A DNA stretch of 64,000 bases from Bacteroidota bacterium (GCA_016787485.1 JAEUUL010000004.1:221017-285016), one strand, 5' to 3'. Counted from the stretch's first letter, positions 9,709-18,976 are shown. Notes: a model not told the origin generated them from the sequence alone. Made by a program: numbers and translations.

Positions 9709-9783
9709 TAATACAAGTGCTAAAGGCCTGCAAATAAAAGACTTTCGGCGCATTAAAGTTTTGAAAGTAAGAGAAAATAGTGT

Positions 9784-9791
9784 TAATTTTG
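9784..9791 (+). promoter_or_regulatory. -7 promoter box TAATTTTG for the GT5-like gene
   Basis: Exact TAnnTTTG, 31 bases before the ATG at 9823. Predicted leader about 25 nt. Confidence 0.6.
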
Positions 9792-9822
9792 TAATCCGAT
9801 TCAAGTATATCTATTGCAATCT

Positions 9823-10635
9823 ATGACAAACCTCAAAAAACGCGTTCTATTTGTAAGTTCTGAAATGTCTCCCTTTCTGGAGCCCTCCGCACTGGCCGAT
9901 GTAGCTCGCTTGCTTCCGCAGGCTCTGCAGGAACGAGACAACGAAATTCGCATTCTTGTACCCCGTTTTGGTGTGATCAATGAACGCAGAAACCGATTGC
10001 ATGAAGTGGTTCGGTTGTCTGGTATCAACATCTCCATCGATGACAACGACAACCCCCTCATTATTAAGGTAGCCTCTATCCCCCAAACGAAAATGCAGGT
10101 GTATTTTCTGGATAACGAGGATTATTTTCACCGCAAAGCCATCTACAACGACGACGACGGCAAGTTTTTCGAAGACAATGACGAACGCACCATTTTCTTT
10201 TGCAAAGGTGTGCTGGAAACGGTAAAAAAGTTGGGTTGGGCACCGGACATCATCCATTGCCAGGGTTGGATGACCAGCCTGATTCCCATGTATCTGAAGA
10301 CCATATACGCAGATGAGCCGGTTTTCCGCAACTCAAAAGTGGTATACAGCGTATATAAAGAAGAGGATGTGCAGTATCTGGGAAAAGATTTTGCCCGCAA
10401 AGCCTCACTGAACGAACTCGATGAAGCGGCTGTGGCCTGCTTTTCCGATGCAACTGTGGCCAATCTGCACCGCGGAGCCATACAACATGCCGATGCGGTA
10501 GTGACCGGTTGCGAAGAGGCACACCAGGCCATTTCCGATATCCTGCATGAAAAACCCGTGCTGCGCCATTGCGAAGATGAATATGGCGACAAGTATGTAA
10601 CTTTTTACGAGCAATTGATGTCTCAGTCAAACTGA
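9823..10635 (+). CDS. Half-length glycogen/starch synthase-like protein (GT5 N-domain)
   Basis: 270 residues that match only the N-terminal Rossmann half of GlgA-type synthases: VLFVSSEMSPF, then PDIIHCQGWMTSLIPMYL (the HxHxW region, here HCQGW). The C-terminal GT-B half that binds the nucleotide and carries the E-x7-E site is absent. The ADP-glucose motif K-x-G-G that normally follows SSEMxPF is replaced by FLEPSALADV. It is therefore unlikely to be an active glycogen synthase. The ORF is intact, with a promoter and close spacing to the next gene, so it is a real gene. Annotation pipelines usually call it glycogen synthase; a structural or regulatory role is more likely. Confidence 0.85.
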   Translation: MTNLKKRVLFVSSEMSPFLEPSALADVARLLPQALQERDNEIRILVPRFGVINERRNRLHEVVRLSGINISIDDNDNPLIIKVASIPQTKMQVYFLDNEDYFHRKAIYNDDDGKFFEDNDERTIFFCKGVLETVKKLGWAPDIIHCQGWMTSLIPMYLKTIYADEPVFRNSKVVYSVYKEEDVQYLGKDFARKASLNELDEAAVACFSDATVANLHRGAIQHADAVVTGCEEAHQAISDILHEKPVLRHCEDEYGDKYVTFYEQLMSQSN

Positions 10636-10654
10636 AACACATTTTATTTGCATC

Positions 10655-11977
10655 GTGAACCGGATTTATACAATGCTCCTGTTGTGTACAGGGGCATTTT
10701 TTTCTTGTAAAAAACAAAACGCCAACATCATCATAGATGGGCAGGGCAACAGCAGGCAGCTGGAAGCCATGCGCAGCGACACATTTACGCTTCAGGCCAC
10801 TACCATACGCGAAGATTCATTGCCCGGCAACAACCTGCGTTACAACCTGCTTGGGAGTATGAACGATCCGCAGTTGGGCCCGGTTCGCGCTTCCCTGTAT
10901 GCTGAAATAGGCATGCTGGAGCCCAACAACAACTTTCCTAATACTGTGATGCCTGATTCTGCCGTGCTTTACATCCCGGTGGTAGATGGGCTGAACTTTT
11001 ACGGAGACCGCAATACGCCACAGGGTTTGCATGTGTACAAACTGAGCAGCACAATAGACCCGGCCGGTGTTTATTATCAGCACAAAGCGCTGAATGCCGA
11101 TAAATCTCTCAGCAGTTATTACTACGGAAAATTGTTCAGCGGTGTATACGACAGTGTGGGCTATGGCAAAGGCAAGCTGGAATTACACCCCGGTTTGCGT
11201 GTTAAACTCAGTGCCGACTTTGCAAAATATCTCATGCAATTGCCCATAGATGCTTACCAGACCAATGAGAATCTGAAAAAATACTTCAGGGGTATCGCAC
11301 TGTTGCCAGAGCAGAGAGACTATGCCCCCGGGCAGGGTGGCCTGGCTGTAATGGATGCAAATAATGTGGTTTCTCTGGGATACAGGGCAAAGATTATGCT
11401 GTATTACAACGATACCAGCACTTTCGTATTTACGTTTGACGGCAGCAAAGCAGCTGTGACCTATGGCGAAACAGGGCCTTATCCAGCAGCAATCAATGCC
11501 CAGCTTACAGCACCTGCCGGCAGTTCATTCGGTACCACATGGGTTCAAGCGCTGAGTGGACTGAAAACCCATGTGCGAATACCCCACCTGCTCAATCTGG
11601 TAAACAATGGCAATGTGGCAATTAACAAAGCGCAGATCGTGTTTCATGTAGACAAGAGTGTATCGACTGCCAACCTGTTCGCCCCGCCCCGCCTCAACCT
11701 TTTCCAACCTGCCGGGATAAACAGCCGCAGAAATTATCTGCTGGACGATGCCACTCTCAGTTCATTCGGCGGAACCTACAATGAATCTGCTGGTACCTAT
11801 ACATTCACCATTACCCATCATTTACAGAATATTTTGAACAAAAAGGTATTTGAGGGTGTGGAACAAAATCTGGGATTGTACCTGGCAGTTCCTGCGGATC
11901 AGCCGGTAATTGGTGCCCGGGCAGCCATTGACCATAGCAAAACGAAACTGATTATTACGTATACCAAACCGAATTAA
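10655..11977 (+). CDS. DUF4270 family outer lipoprotein
   Basis: 440 residues, beginning from GTG with MNRIYTMLLLCTGAFFSCKK: a lipoprotein signal with Cys18. An ATG six codons later would lose the charged N-terminus. A near-consensus box TTTATTTG ends four bases before the GTG, the same spacing as at other starts here. The body (SDTFTLQATTIREDSLP, NLLGSMNDPQLGPVRASLYAE, and a late TFTITHHLQNIL) fits DUF4270, a Bacteroidota-only lipoprotein family of unknown function. It follows the half-GT5 gene by 19 bases and is probably co-transcribed. Confidence 0.82.
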   Translation: MNRIYTMLLLCTGAFFSCKKQNANIIIDGQGNSRQLEAMRSDTFTLQATTIREDSLPGNNLRYNLLGSMNDPQLGPVRASLYAEIGMLEPNNNFPNTVMPDSAVLYIPVVDGLNFYGDRNTPQGLHVYKLSSTIDPAGVYYQHKALNADKSLSSYYYGKLFSGVYDSVGYGKGKLELHPGLRVKLSADFAKYLMQLPIDAYQTNENLKKYFRGIALLPEQRDYAPGQGGLAVMDANNVVSLGYRAKIMLYYNDTSTFVFTFDGSKAAVTYGETGPYPAAINAQLTAPAGSSFGTTWVQALSGLKTHVRIPHLLNLVNNGNVAINKAQIVFHVDKSVSTANLFAPPRLNLFQPAGINSRRNYLLDDATLSSFGGTYNESAGTYTFTITHHLQNILNKKVFEGVEQNLGLYLAVPADQPVIGARAAIDHSKTKLIITYTKPN

Positions 11978-11996
11978 TCCTGAAATTGTTTAAACC

Positions 11997-12860
11997 ATGA
12001 TGGACAACCGCAAACCCTACCAACTGGTAAGCCGCGACTGGAAAAAGGAGAATACCGTTTTTGAAGTAAACGGGGTGCGCATAGGTGAGCAACGGATGAT
12101 GATAGCGGGTCCGTGCGCTGTGGAGAATGAGGAACAGATTTGCACCATTACGGAATTTTTATCGAAACTGAACATACGGTTTGTGCGCGGTGGTGCCTAT
12201 AAGCCCCGTACAAGTCCCTATTCTTTTCAGGGACTCAAGACCGAAGGCCTGGTTATGTTGCGCAAGGCAGCCGACAAGTATGGAATGGCCGTGGTAACCG
12301 AAATCATGAGCACTGACAAGGTGGATGAATTGTGCGAATATGCGGATATCCTGCAGGTAGGAACGCGCAATATGCAAAACTATCCTTTGTTGCGTGCACT
12401 GGGCAAAATAAACAAACCTGTATTGCTGAAACGCGGTATGAGCAGCACCATAGAGGAGTGGTTGCTGGCCGCGGAATATTTGTTGTCTGGCGGAAACGAA
12501 AAGGTCATTCTCTGCGAACGGGGCATACGCACCTTTGAAACGGCAACCCGAAATACCCTGGATTTAAGTGCTGTGGCTCTGGTAAAACGACTCAGCCACC
12601 TGCCTGTAATTGTAGACCCCAGCCAGGCTACCGGTGTTCGCGATCTGGTGGCTCCCATGTCTATGGCGGCAATTGCAGCTGGTGCAGACGGACTCATCGT
12701 AGAAGTGCACAACCAGCCTTCTGAAGCCCTGAGTGATGGGGAACAAAGCCTTTACCTGGACCAGTTTGCAGCTATGCTGGAACCTGTGCGCCGGATTGCA
12801 GCCGTGCAAGGCAGGCAATTCGATTTCGACCTGCAGCGGGAGCCGGATTTGGTTCTGTAA
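11997..12860 (+). CDS. aroF: 3-deoxy-7-phosphoheptulonate (DAHP) synthase, type I-beta
   Basis: 287 residues. DAHP synthase condenses PEP and erythrose-4-phosphate as the first step of aromatic biosynthesis. Family motifs: MIAGPCAVEN, VRGGAYKPRTSPYSFQG, LQVGTRNMQNY, LLKRGMSSTIEEWL, ILCERGIRTFE, and VEVHNQPSEALSDGEQSL. Metal ligands in this family are Cys, His, Glu and Asp; here Cys40, Glu236 and Asp247 are present, but the His of DPSH is Gln210 (DPSQATG, codon CAG at 12624). There is no ACT or chorismate-mutase domain, so feedback control is not evident. It follows DUF4270 by 19 bases. A KDO8P synthase is less likely because of the CERGIRTFE block. Confidence 0.88.
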   Translation: MMDNRKPYQLVSRDWKKENTVFEVNGVRIGEQRMMIAGPCAVENEEQICTITEFLSKLNIRFVRGGAYKPRTSPYSFQGLKTEGLVMLRKAADKYGMAVVTEIMSTDKVDELCEYADILQVGTRNMQNYPLLRALGKINKPVLLKRGMSSTIEEWLLAAEYLLSGGNEKVILCERGIRTFETATRNTLDLSAVALVKRLSHLPVIVDPSQATGVRDLVAPMSMAAIAAGADGLIVEVHNQPSEALSDGEQSLYLDQFAAMLEPVRRIAAVQGRQFDFDLQREPDLVL

Positions 12861-12881
12861 TTTTATCCAGCCGGAACGGCA

Positions 12882-12959
12882 TTTCATACATCCACATCCC
12901 GTATTGGTACAATCCGTAAAACAGGGGATAAAATCCTGCGTTACTTCGGATGTATGAAA
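12882..12959 (+). repeat. 12-bp perfect inverted repeat overlapping a start codon
   Basis: TTTCATACATCC (12882-12893) and its exact reverse complement (12948-12959) flank 54 bases. The right arm contains the ATG of the VWA gene at 12954. In RNA the two arms could pair and cover the start codon, or the pair could be a protein-binding site. No T-tract follows, so it is not a standard terminator. Confidence 0.6.
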
Positions 12960-14090
12960 ACCATAAAAAACATCCTGTTGCTGCTGGCTATAGCCATTTC
13001 CGGCAGTGTGAGGGCGCAGGTTCCTCCCGGTTCCGGACTCAATCCCGGACACAACATCATTCAACTGGCGCTGCTGCTGGATGTAAGTGGCAGTATGGAT
13101 GGCCTCATCAATCAGGCGAAGACCGAGTTGTGGGCTGTGGCCAATGAAGCTGCAAAAGCCAGCAAAAAGCAGTTTCCTGCCCGCCTGGAGATTGCCTTGT
13201 ATGAATATGGTCGCAGCACCAACGATGTTAGAGCTGGTTATGTGAAACAATTGGTGGGTTTTACCACCGATCTGGACACCCTCTCCAAAGTGTTGTTTGC
13301 CCTGAATACAAATGGTGGCGATGAGTATTGCGGTCAGGTCATAGCCAAAAGCCTGGAGGAGCTGCAATGGCGCAAAAGCGACAGTGTATTTAAAGTGATT
13401 TTTATTGCCGGCAATGAAGAATTCACCCAGGGCACTGTGTCTTATGCCAGTTCCTGCTCAAATGCGAAAGAAAAAGGTGTGCTTGTAAACACCATACACT
13501 GCGGAGACAGTATGGGCGGTGTGAACGGGCAATGGCATATGGGGGCAATAAAGGGCGGAGGCCGGTATTTTTACATCAATTCCAATGCAACGTTTGCAGA
13601 CATTAATACCCCTTATGACAGTCTGATAGGCATATACAACGACAGCCTCAACACCACCTATATCAGTTATGGAATGAGGGGTATGGAATACAAGACAAAC
13701 CAGGCGGTACAGGATATGAACAGCAAAACCATGGGTAAAAAGGCTTATCTGGAACGGGCATCGGCAAAGAGCAAGAGCAGTGCCTACAGCAATGTGCACT
13801 GGGATGCGGTGGATGCCTACCGGAATGACAGCAATTACCTGGAAAAAATATGGACATCCGGGGTAGACAGCAGTCTGGGGGTTAAAAACAAAGAGGAACT
13901 GAAGCAGCTTATCAGCAGGAACGAGGGCAACCGGGGCCGTTTTCAGACAGAGATTAGCAGGCTTACACAGTTAAGAATGGAGTACATCAGGGACCATACT
14001 GCGGAAATAAGCAAAGCCAAAACGTTGGGAGAGGCGCTGGCTGCAGCGATAAGGGAACAAGCCGGAAAAAGAGGTTTTGAATTTCTGTGA
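12954..14090 (+). CDS. Secreted von Willebrand factor A (VWA) domain protein
   Basis: 378 residues with a signal peptide (MKTIKNILLLLAIAISG, likely cleaved after VRAQ). The VWA domain follows: LALLLDVSGSMDG is the MIDAS D-x-S-x-S, with the acidic and Thr ligands likely in the NGGDEYCG and IFIAGNEEFTQG stretches. The C-terminal 130 residues are charged and helical with no family I know. Likely periplasmic or surface-exposed and metal-binding; partner unknown. Convergent with the permease gene, five bases away. Confidence 0.82.
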   Translation: MKTIKNILLLLAIAISGSVRAQVPPGSGLNPGHNIIQLALLLDVSGSMDGLINQAKTELWAVANEAAKASKKQFPARLEIALYEYGRSTNDVRAGYVKQLVGFTTDLDTLSKVLFALNTNGGDEYCGQVIAKSLEELQWRKSDSVFKVIFIAGNEEFTQGTVSYASSCSNAKEKGVLVNTIHCGDSMGGVNGQWHMGAIKGGGRYFYINSNATFADINTPYDSLIGIYNDSLNTTYISYGMRGMEYKTNQAVQDMNSKTMGKKAYLERASAKSKSSAYSNVHWDAVDAYRNDSNYLEKIWTSGVDSSLGVKNKEELKQLISRNEGNRGRFQTEISRLTQLRMEYIRDHTAEISKAKTLGEALAAAIREQAGKRGFEFL

Positions 14091-14095
14091 GCCGG

Positions 14096-15508
14096 TCAGG
14101 CCTTAGTGGGTCTTGTTATCAAATAATACACCGGAATGCCACAAGCTACAATGCCCAGTCCGATAAGTGCCGTCATTGTTTTAAAAACCAGCAGATCTGC
14201 CGCCACAAAAAGGGCAATACCCATAAAAATGGCAGGTATCACGGGATAACCCCACACTTTATAGGGTCTTTCCGTATCAGGCTCTGTTTTGCGCAGCCGG
14301 AACAGGCCCAGTGCCGTGATGACATAAAAAATAAGGGCAACAAAAATGCAATAGTCCAGCAGTTGCTCGTAGGAGCCAGAAAGACAAAGCAAACAGGCCC
14401 ATGCGCACTGTATCCAGAGGGCATAGCCGGGAACCTGGTGTTTGTTCAGGCTGGCCGCACGGTTGAAAAAGAGTCCGTCGTCTGCCATGGCTTTGTAAAA
14501 GCGGGCACCGGCGAGTACAATGCCATTGATACAGCCAAATGTAGAAATCATAATGAGGCCAGCCATAAGCAACTGGCCCTTGTTCCCCATAATCACACTG
14601 GCTGCAGCAGCACCCACGCGGTTGTTCAGGGCATGAGAAATCCCCTGTTGTTCAATGGAGGGGAGCAATGCCCCCCTGAGGGGTAACAGACTCAGATAAG
14701 CCACATTGGCGAGGAGATAAATCACGGTTACGGTGAGTGTACCTGCAACCAGACTGCGGGGTATGTTTTTGCGCGGATTGTCTATTTCACCTGCAATAAA
14801 GGTCACATTGTTCCAGGCATCACTGCTGAAAAGGGAGCCCACCATGGCTACACCCATGGCTGTGGCGATTCCCCAGCCGCCTATGGGCTGCCAGTGTCCT
14901 ATGCCTGAACCCTCTGTTCCGCTTAACCAGGTGCTGGCCTGCCAGGCGTTTTTCCAGTTTTCTGCCAGAAATTGAAACTGTGTGGCATAGTAAAGACCGA
15001 ATGCGATGAGTCCGAAAAGGGCTATCAGCTTTGCGGATGTAAAAATGCGCTGTATCCACTTGCCTTCCTGAACTCCCCGGCTGTTCATCCAGGTGAGGAA
15101 AACCACAAGAGAAACGGCCACAGCCTTACCAGCATAGCTCTCGCCAAGGGAGGGAATGAAAACCCCCAGATAGCGGGCAAAAGCCATGGCTACTGCAGCA
15201 ATCACTCCGGTTTGTATCACCGTAAAAACAGTCCACCCGTAGGTGAAAGCGGTCAGTTTGCCAAAAGCACGCTGTATATACCTGTATTGTCCGCCTGCGG
15301 TGGGCATCATTGCTGCCAGTTCGCCGTAGGTAAGCGCACCGCAAAGGGTAAACAAACCGGCAACAGCCCAGGCAAGCATCAGCCATCCGGCACTGCCCAG
15401 GGTGCGGCTCATGTCTGCCGATACTATGAAAATGCCGCTGCCAATCATACTGCCTGATACCAATAATGTGGCATCCAGGGCAGACAATTTGGTTCCGGGC
15501 CTGCTCAT
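14096..15508 (-). CDS. APC-superfamily amino-acid permease, LAT-like
   Basis: 470 residues, about 12 membrane helices. The first helix has the unwound substrate loop GSMIGSGIFIV, typical of APC transporters, and the TM2-loop segment PTAGGQYRYIQRAFG matches the LAT/SLC7-like group. FIAGEIDNPRKNIPRSL is the conserved intracellular loop after TM6. Predicted to import or exchange amino acids. Its start overlaps the stop of the upstream permease gene by four bases (ATGA), so the two permeases are a coupled pair. Confidence 0.9.
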   Translation of the reverse strand: MSRPGTKLSALDATLLVSGSMIGSGIFIVSADMSRTLGSAGWLMLAWAVAGLFTLCGALTYGELAAMMPTAGGQYRYIQRAFGKLTAFTYGWTVFTVIQTGVIAAVAMAFARYLGVFIPSLGESYAGKAVAVSLVVFLTWMNSRGVQEGKWIQRIFTSAKLIALFGLIAFGLYYATQFQFLAENWKNAWQASTWLSGTEGSGIGHWQPIGGWGIATAMGVAMVGSLFSSDAWNNVTFIAGEIDNPRKNIPRSLVAGTLTVTVIYLLANVAYLSLLPLRGALLPSIEQQGISHALNNRVGAAAASVIMGNKGQLLMAGLIMISTFGCINGIVLAGARFYKAMADDGLFFNRAASLNKHQVPGYALWIQCAWACLLCLSGSYEQLLDYCIFVALIFYVITALGLFRLRKTEPDTERPYKVWGYPVIPAIFMGIALFVAADLLVFKTMTALIGLGIVACGIPVYYLITRPTKA

Positions 15509-17022
15509 GTGCGGTCTGCTTCCTTTTTATCTGCGTTTTTGTTGCTGTAAGCAAAGAAAATGGCTATTCCAATGGCCATCCATACAAACAGGCGAATCCA
15601 GGTATCCAGCGGTAAAAATACCATCATGCCCAGGCATACCAAAATACCCAGAATGGGCACCAATGGAACCAGCGGGGTGCGGAAACCACGGGGAGCTTCC
15701 GGCATTTTGTAACGCATATACAACACGCCTGCACATACCAGTATAAATGCAAGCAGGGTGCCTATACTGGTCATTTCACCCACAACCGAACCGGGTACAA
15801 AGGCTGCGAAGAGACTTACGAATACCATGAATATGAGATTGCTGTGGTGCGGGGTTTTGTATTTGGGGTGAATGTTGGAGAAATACTTCGGCAGTAATCC
15901 ATCGTGGCTCATACTGAAGAATACACGGGATTGTCCCATAAGCATTACAAGGATCACACTCATGTACCCTGCCAGAATGGCCAGGATGATTCCCTGGTTA
16001 AGCCAGGTATAAGGTGTATGTGCAAGTGCAGTTGCCACGGGGGCCAGTTTGTCCGTAGGGTCTGCTTTGAATTCGGTGTAATGTGCCATTCCGGTCATTA
16101 CATGCGCAAAGAGCAGGTACAGTATCGTACAAATTACCAGCGAGACCAGAATGCCTATGGGCATATCCCTTCTTGGGTTTTTGGCTTCCTGTGCGGCTGT
16201 TGAAACGGCATCAAACCCGATGTAGGCAAAAAAGACAATGCCGGCAGCCCGGATAATTCCACTCCAGCCGTAATGTCCAAATTCACCTGTGTTTTCAGGA
16301 ATGTAAGGGGTGTAGTTGTCAGTATTGATATAAGCCCAGCCCAGGCCGATGAACAGGACCACCACCATAAGCTTGAGAGATACGATGATGCCATTGATTA
16401 GGGATGATTCCCTGGTGCCGCGTATGAGAACCAGCGACAACAATACCACCACCAACACAGCGGGCAGGTTCATTATGCCGTGTATGTGGTCAGCTCCCAC
16501 CAGTTCCGGATTGGCCACGCCATTCAGCATTTCGGGTATGATTTTACCCCCTTTTACATGTACATGGTCCCATGGAGTCATTGTAAGCTCCCTTGGAAAA
16601 TTGATACCCATATTGTGCATGAATTTATAGAAATAGCCAGACCAGGAACTGGCCACGGTGGCTGCGCCTACTGCATATTCCAGCACCAGATCCCAACCAA
16701 TAATCCATGCGATGAACCGGCCCATAGTGGCATAGCTGTATGTGTATGCACTGCCGGCCACCGGAATCATGGAGGCAAACTCTGCATAGCAAAGCCCGGC
16801 AAAGGCACAGCCTACTGCAGCAATGATGAAGGAGATGGTAATGGCTGGTCCGGCGTTTTCACCGGCGGCAACACCAGTAATGGAGAACAGGCCGGCCCCG
16901 ATGATGGCACCAATACCCAGTGCAATTAATCCGGTAGGACCAAGGGTTCGTTTCAGTTTATTTCCCCCTTCACCGGCTTCTTCCAGCAGGGACGAAATGG
17001 ATTTTTTGGCAAAAAGACTCAT
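15505..17022 (-). CDS. APC-superfamily amino-acid permease, cationic (CAT-like)
   Basis: 505 residues from MSLFAKKSISSLLEE. About 12-14 helices. The signature GIGAIIGAGLFSITG and the block YAEFASMIPVAGSAYTYSY followed by IGWDLVLEYAVG identify the CAT/YhdG subfamily (bacterial relatives of cationic amino-acid transporters). FDAVSTAAQEAKNPRRDMPIGI is the loop after TM6. Substrate not certain. An in-frame start 8 codons upstream gives no better N-terminus. It is upstream of and coupled to the second permease. Confidence 0.9.
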   Translation of the reverse strand: MSLFAKKSISSLLEEAGEGGNKLKRTLGPTGLIALGIGAIIGAGLFSITGVAAGENAGPAITISFIIAAVGCAFAGLCYAEFASMIPVAGSAYTYSYATMGRFIAWIIGWDLVLEYAVGAATVASSWSGYFYKFMHNMGINFPRELTMTPWDHVHVKGGKIIPEMLNGVANPELVGADHIHGIMNLPAVLVVVLLSLVLIRGTRESSLINGIIVSLKLMVVVLFIGLGWAYINTDNYTPYIPENTGEFGHYGWSGIIRAAGIVFFAYIGFDAVSTAAQEAKNPRRDMPIGILVSLVICTILYLLFAHVMTGMAHYTEFKADPTDKLAPVATALAHTPYTWLNQGIILAILAGYMSVILVMLMGQSRVFFSMSHDGLLPKYFSNIHPKYKTPHHSNLIFMVFVSLFAAFVPGSVVGEMTSIGTLLAFILVCAGVLYMRYKMPEAPRGFRTPLVPLVPILGILVCLGMMVFLPLDTWIRLFVWMAIGIAIFFAYSNKNADKKEADRT

Positions 17023-17159
17023 GCAGGCTATGTGTTGAACCCGCAAAATGCGACTTTTTTTTCAAATCCGCGCAGGAAGTTGTATTTACAACGGGTAAAC
17101 CTCAGTCGCGGCACCTGTTCACGGGCCAGAAAGAGGCGGAAAAGCGGGAATGGTAACGA

Positions 17160-18356
17160 TCAGGAAATGACACCCAGTTCACGGCCCACCTTGGTAAAGG
17201 CAGCCACGGCCTTGTCTATATGCTCAAATTCATGGGCGGCAGACAGCTGCACCCTTATGCGTGCCAGGTCTTTGGGCACCACAGGGTAATAGAACCCGAT
17301 CACGTAAATGCCTTCTTCCAGCACTTTTTCTGCCATCACCTGGCTCAGGCGGGCGTCGTAGAGCATAATGGGAACAATGGCACTGGCCCCGCCGCGAATG
17401 TCGAAACCGGCAGCACTGATGCCCTCTTTGAACCGCTGCACATTGGCTTCGAGTTTGTCCCGCAGGGCTGTGCTCTCGCTGAGCATGTTGAACACCTCCA
17501 GACTGGCGCCCACAATACTTGGTGCCAGGGAGTTGCTGAACAAGTACGGACGGCTGCGCTGCCTCAGCAAATCGATAATCTCTTTCTTACCGGTGGTATA
17601 ACCGCCCATGGCCCCGCCCAATGCCTTACCCAATGTGCCGGTAATGATTTCCAGTTTGCCGTGTACACCGCAGTATTCGGGCACACCGCATCCGGTTTTG
17701 CCAATGAAACCTGCAGCATGGCATTCGTCACTCATCACCATGGCGCCGTACTGGTCGGCAAGGGCCACAATTTTGTCCAGCTGGGCCACATAGCCATCCA
17801 TGCTGAAAACGCCATCAGTAACAATGAGTTTGTGCACGGCCCCGTCTGCCACTGCTTTTTGCAACTGGGCTTCCAGGTCGGCCATATCGTTGTTGTTGTA
17901 GCGGTAACGTTTGGCTTTGCACAGGCGCACCCCGTCTATGATGCTGGCATGGTTCAGCGCGTCGCTGATGATGGCATCGTTCTCTCCGAGCAGGGGCTCG
18001 AACACACCGCCGTTTGCATCGAAAGCTGCAGCGTACAGAATGGTGTCTTCCGTACCATAGAATTCTGCAATTTTTTGTTCCAGCTCCTTGTGAATATCCT
18101 GGGTTCCGCAGATGAAACGCACGGAGCTCATACCGAAACCGTGGGTGTCTATGGCGCGTTTGGCTGCTTCAGTTACCCGCGGATGGTTGCTTAGACCCAG
18201 GTAATTGTTTGCACAGAAATTAATCACTTCCTGCCCGTTGTTGAGGCGTATGACAGCATCCTGCGGTGTAACAATGATGCGTTCCCGCTTATAAAGTCCG
18301 GCTTCTTCTATGGCCTTAAGTTCTGACTGCAGGTATTGCTGAAAATCTCCGTACAT
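17160..18356 (-). CDS. kbl: Glycine C-acetyltransferase (2-amino-3-ketobutyrate CoA ligase)
   Basis: 398 residues, standard for Kbl. A PLP alpha-oxoamine synthase that cleaves 2-amino-3-ketobutyrate with CoA to glycine and acetyl-CoA in threonine breakdown. Motifs: NFCANNYLGLSNHPRV, FGMSSVRFICGTQDIHKELE, DECHAAGFIGKTG, and the PLP-lysine site TGTLGKALGGAMGGY. The start MYGDFQQYL is six bases after a consensus -7 box. No threonine dehydrogenase gene is seen here. Close relatives (8-amino-7-oxononanoate synthase, serine palmitoyltransferase) are less likely because of the strong Kbl N-terminus. Confidence 0.93.
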   Translation of the reverse strand: MYGDFQQYLQSELKAIEEAGLYKRERIIVTPQDAVIRLNNGQEVINFCANNYLGLSNHPRVTEAAKRAIDTHGFGMSSVRFICGTQDIHKELEQKIAEFYGTEDTILYAAAFDANGGVFEPLLGENDAIISDALNHASIIDGVRLCKAKRYRYNNNDMADLEAQLQKAVADGAVHKLIVTDGVFSMDGYVAQLDKIVALADQYGAMVMSDECHAAGFIGKTGCGVPEYCGVHGKLEIITGTLGKALGGAMGGYTTGKKEIIDLLRQRSRPYLFSNSLAPSIVGASLEVFNMLSESTALRDKLEANVQRFKEGISAAGFDIRGGASAIVPIMLYDARLSQVMAEKVLEEGIYVIGFYYPVVPKDLARIRVQLSAAHEFEHIDKAVAAFTKVGRELGVIS

Positions 18357-18362
18357 AGGTGG

Positions 18363-18370
18363 CAAAATTA
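18363..18370 (-). promoter_or_regulatory. -7 promoter box TAATTTTG for kbl
   Basis: Exact TAnnTTTG, ending six bases before the kbl ATG at 18356. Suggests a leaderless or near-leaderless mRNA. Confidence 0.65.
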
Positions 18371-18484
18371 GGGAATTGCGGGGAATTGGGGTGATAATAC
18401 CGTTGTGGCGGAGTATCCGCCGAATGATTCAAAGCTTTTGAAAGGTTTATTAGCAATCTGTTTGTTCATCTGCCATTCTCTTTA

Positions 18485-18976
18485 CCACCTTTTTTCGCCA
18501 AAAAAGGTGGAGCCATCCCGATAGCTATCGGGAGCAGACGGCCCAAGGCGCCTTTCCTTTCACAAACCAGCCCGGGCAGCTTGCAGGCTTGCGCCCTTCA
18601 CTTCGTTGCGGGCTGCGCTGCCCTTCTCGCGCTGCGGGGCCGTCTGGCCGGGACGCAACACGGATTGCCGGATACTTTGCGGTCTTTTAAGCTGCCGGGT
18701 AAAGTTGTTTGGTCGGCTTGGCCTCAGGGAATGAAGGCTGATAAGTGCCGCAAGCCGGCGCGAAATGCCGAGGAAGCTCCGAGTGTGCGAGGAGGTTGCC
18801 GACGGCATTCGATGGGTTGCAAGCGTTCAGACTTCAGGCCCTGCAGTATGCCCCCGATCGAAGCATCGGGGCCTTGATCCCGATAGCTTCCCGATAGCTA
18901 TCGGGAGGGATTTGCTCCACTTTTGGATAACTTGTCCCCGACTGAAGCGAAGCGGAACGTCGGGAAGCCAAAAGTG
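18485..18976 (-). repeat. Dispersed non-coding repeat, copy 1
   Basis: About 490 bp with no credible gene, delimited by hairpin ends. One end is an 11-bp stem, CCACCTTTTTT/AAAAAAGGTGG (18485-18510); the other is CCACTTTTGG with CCAAAAGTGG (18917-18926 and 18967-18976). The core (about 18720-18840) is nearly identical to copy 2 at 25978-26090 in opposite orientation. Extra palindromes CCCGATAGCTATCGGG sit inside (around 18523-18538 and 18889-18905). Short open frames on both strands are shared between copies for the first 30 residues and then diverge through indels, which argues for a non-coding repeat. The rest of 18371-19050 shows nothing else I can name. Confidence 0.8.

Noticed and set aside
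9823..10635. Functional glycogen synthase
   Set aside because: Second GT-B half and K-x-G-G motif are absent.
17220..18194. 324-codon open frame on the plus strand
   Set aside because: Lies antisense to kbl, has no family pattern and is a composition shadow of its third codon positions.
18560..18808. 82-codon frame in repeat copy 1, with a partner at 25998-26264 in copy 2
   Set aside because: The first 30 residues agree between copies but then lose frame, as expected for a duplicated non-coding repeat rather than a protein.
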